Assembly (NCBI GenBank): GCA_905183005.1
Contig: CAJJDO010000034.1
Span: 78,060 to 142,059, forward strand
Direction: 5' to 3'
Length of the DNA stretch: 64,000 nucleotides
DNA from: Paramecium pentaurelia
Lineage: Eukaryota; Ciliophora; Oligohymenophorea; Peniculida; Parameciidae
Shown here: positions 62,097 through 64,000 of the stretch, one piece after another
Numbering within the stretch: the first letter of the stretch is position 1
Layout: each line of letters opens with the position of its first letter
The notes under the pieces: generated by a model
Databases searched by the model: none
Told to the model about the DNA's origin: nothing
Seen by the model: the letters and a program-made list of their open reading frames with translations, nothing else
Position numbers and translations under genes: made by a program

Positions 62097-63121
62097 TCAA
62101 AAAGCACTATAAGTCGAAGTTTCTCTTTTAGGGGATGAGTAATTTAAATCCATTGGAGAAAGACAATTTTAGTTTTCATATGATTATCTCAATGGTGAAC
62201 CAATTATGGCTCTTAAATTTACTTTACTTAATGGTGAGTTCGTTTTTTGAATTGTGATAGTATGTCTCATCATCTATTTTTAATTTCTCATTTTTTTGAA
62301 CCATACTCCAGAACTTATATTATGAGCTGTTGGACGTCTATAAGGCGATTTTTCTAGCATCATAAGTATCTGATCTTTGCACTCAAAACTAATATCGTTT
62401 CTCATGAATAAATTATCAACATTTGGAAAATTATTATGTAATAATTCCTTAAGTATTATAATGAAATACATATAAAACTATGCCTAAACTCCAAATATCT
62501 AGCTTCTCATTTTAAGTTCTATTCTAAATAACTTCAGGTGGCATGTATTCAATTGTACCACATAATTAAGGAGAGACTTCCCCATAAAACATATTTGTTG
62601 CCCAAGTAAAATCTGCAAGTTTAACTTCATCTTAGTCTGTGAGAAGAATGTTGGATAGCTACTATTAAAATATTTAAATACTTTGATATCTCTATGTAAT
62701 ATGTTATTTTTATGTAAATGTTAAACTGCCGATAAGATCTATGAAAAATAATGGAAAGCTTTCTCTTCTTTAAAAGGGCCATTCAGTTATAAATTACTGA
62801 ATAAACACCCTCCACTACAATATTCTAACATCATATATAGAAATTGGTCATCTTCAAAGGTATCTACCATAGAAACGATATTTGGATGAGATATGGTTTA
62901 TTATATTTTCATTTCATTCCTCAAATTCTATATGTCTTAAACACTTAGACACTTTTTAATGACCTTCATAATTAAATAGTTAATACAATTTTAGCAGCTA
63001 AATAAGTACCATTATTTTCACATTTAGCTAAACACACAACACCATATGCTCCCTTTCCTAAGACTTTCTCAAAGATTACATATTCTCCTTTTGTTCCTTT
63101 GACTCTTACTTTTGAATTCAT
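62097..63121 (-). CDS. Aurora/Plk-like serine/threonine kinase with altered DFG motif
   Basis: Starts MNSKVRVKGTKGEYVIFEK. Glycine loop LGKGAYGVVCLA, lysine AAKI, catalytic loop HRDIKLSNILL, activation segment LCGTIEYMPPEV and DIWSLG helix are all present. The magnesium motif DFG reads DFT (LADFTWATN). Introns: 23 nt after AAKI (about 62967-62989) and 23 nt after HRDIK (about 62662-62684). Under the ciliate code the frame continues past the kinase domain into a Ser/Pro-rich tail (TNSPLSKV, GSPLRQS, NYSSPKRE) to TGA at 62097-62099. Convergent with the pseudokinase gene. Likely cell-cycle related, by analogy only. Confidence 0.82.
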
Positions 63122-63722
63122 TCTTTATTTATTATATTAAATGAAGACTTATCAATTTGCACTTAACAGTATAATTTCTGTGCGTTTTTTGTTATAAAAT
63201 CAGAAAATATGTTAACGATAGAATTTACATCTATTTCAATATATGAACTAAAAAATATTAGAAAGGTCAGATATTTTTCTTTTATTTGTGAGAATTTTTA
63301 ATTGTTTGTTTTAAAATATTGACTTTATGAAGATCAATAATATATTAATATTTTTATAAATTAAATTTTCTTATTATATAATATATTTTATGTTTAGTTA
63401 ATTAAATATATATATAATAGATTAGAAGGAAAATTATTAATAAACTTCATTTAATCATAATTTTGAACTCAAACTAATTTATATTGTTAATATTATTTTA
63501 TTATTTTGTCAAAATCCTATAAATAAAATTATTAACTTAAAATCTAATTTATGTGATAAAATAAAATACAAATTTATTTCTTCAACTAAATTTATGAAAA
63601 GATAACGATCGTAATCCTGGGATGCTTCTAATCATGATTCTAGTGAATTATTACGATAATAATCAGAAAGACCCTTAAATGATCAAAATGTATGATATTG
63701 TTAGATTAAGAGCATTTTTACT
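63122..63722. other. Intergenic, no gene seen
   Basis: AT-rich spacer between divergent genes (kinase on minus, PX protein on plus); presumably both promoters. Confidence 0.6.
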
Positions 63723-64000
63723 ATGATTGTTAATCACAATATAATTAAAGATATTTCAATTATTGAGACATATAAAGAGGTTGATAAAATATCAATCCAT
63801 AAAAAACACTATGTTAATTATGTAATAAAAATAAAAACAGACTATTTTGATTATACTGTTGCTAAAAGATATTCAGAATTCGAAAAACTATATGAATAAG
63901 TAATTCTAGATATTTAATATTGAAGGTTTCACCTATTTTACATAAATTACCAAAATTTCCAGAAAAAAAATTAATTAAGTCTAATTCAAAGAAAAATATT
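63723..64000 (+). CDS. PX-domain protein, 3' part outside window
   Basis: N-terminal phox-homology domain: KKHYVNYVIKIKTDYFDYTVAKRYSEFEKLYEQ, then LPKFPEKKLI, the phosphoinositide-binding layout (RYSEF and basic PEKKL). A 26-nt intron (about 63899-63924, GTAATT..GAAG) lies just after YEQ. PX proteins bind PI3P on endosomes and often carry BAR, kinase or other domains, which would lie beyond position 64000. Start MIVNHNIIKDIS at 63723. Confidence 0.85.

Noticed and set aside
62041..62253. Plus-strand frame with VEVSLLGDEQFKSIGE-like sequence
   Set aside because: It has no start or intron that fits, and the minus strand here is the in-frame SP-rich tail of the kinase gene.
1..64000. Frameshifted pseudogenes throughout the window
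   Set aside because: Most apparent frameshifts vanish when TAA/TAG are read as Gln and 21-32-nt GT..AG introns are removed.
1..64000. Transposons, integrases, CRISPR arrays, viral genes, rRNA
   Set aside because: No motif, repeat-spacer pattern or conserved rRNA sequence was seen on either strand.

Overview
The window looks like somatic (macronuclear-type) DNA of an oligohymenophorean ciliate, most likely Paramecium or a close relative. It is very AT-rich, and long reading frames appear only when TAA and TAG are read as glutamine with TGA as the sole stop (ciliate nuclear code); every gene whose 3' end I could place ends in TGA. Genes are packed tightly on both strands and broken by minute introns. 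Those I placed with confidence are about 21-32 nt, begin GTA (rarely GTT or GTG) and end AG, and restore both the frame and conserved motifs when removed. I cannot name the species from sequence alone.

Layout. 0-8.9 kb: hybrid histidine kinase (cut by the left edge), a coiled-coil protein, two neighbouring MG..C proteins (a degenerate Ulp1-like protease and an IQ/MORN protein), and a type I membrane protein. 9-17.8 kb: SET-domain lysine methyltransferase, RING-YEATS protein, one-pass membrane protein, eIF4A-type DEAD-box helicase, Bax-inhibitor-1-like membrane protein, RING-H2 protein. 18.3-27 kb: ARMC9-like LisH/armadillo protein, GSK3-type kinase, an unknown protein, a zinc-finger/WD40 protein, a multipass membrane protein. 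27-31.4 kb: cyclic-nucleotide phosphodiesterase, a small MGCS protein, and a U1 snRNA gene. 32-40.4 kb: an extremely glutamine-rich protein, a P5-type ATPase, a coiled-coil protein, a second Bax-inhibitor-1-like gene. 40.5-46.9 kb: an unresolved small gene, a secreted FKBP, two tandem cytochrome P450s, a helical-repeat protein. 47-51.5 kb: a large EF-hand/WD40 ciliary-type protein divergent from an SR splicing factor. 52-56.5 kb: a giant cysteine-rich receptor-like protein and tRNA-Ser(UGA). 57.3-64 kb: Q-rich and coiled-coil proteins, a YTH (m6A-reader) protein, a pseudokinase, an Aurora/Plk-like kinase with an altered DFG motif, and the start of a PX-domain protein.

This is ordinary single-gene eukaryotic organisation, not operons. 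Functional themes are cilia and basal bodies (ARMC9-like, EF-hand/WD40, MORN), membrane signalling (histidine kinase, phosphodiesterase, GSK3, N-myristoylation-type proteins) and RNA processing (U1 snRNA, RSZ-type SR protein, eIF4A, YTH). No mobile element, CRISPR array or viral gene was recognised.
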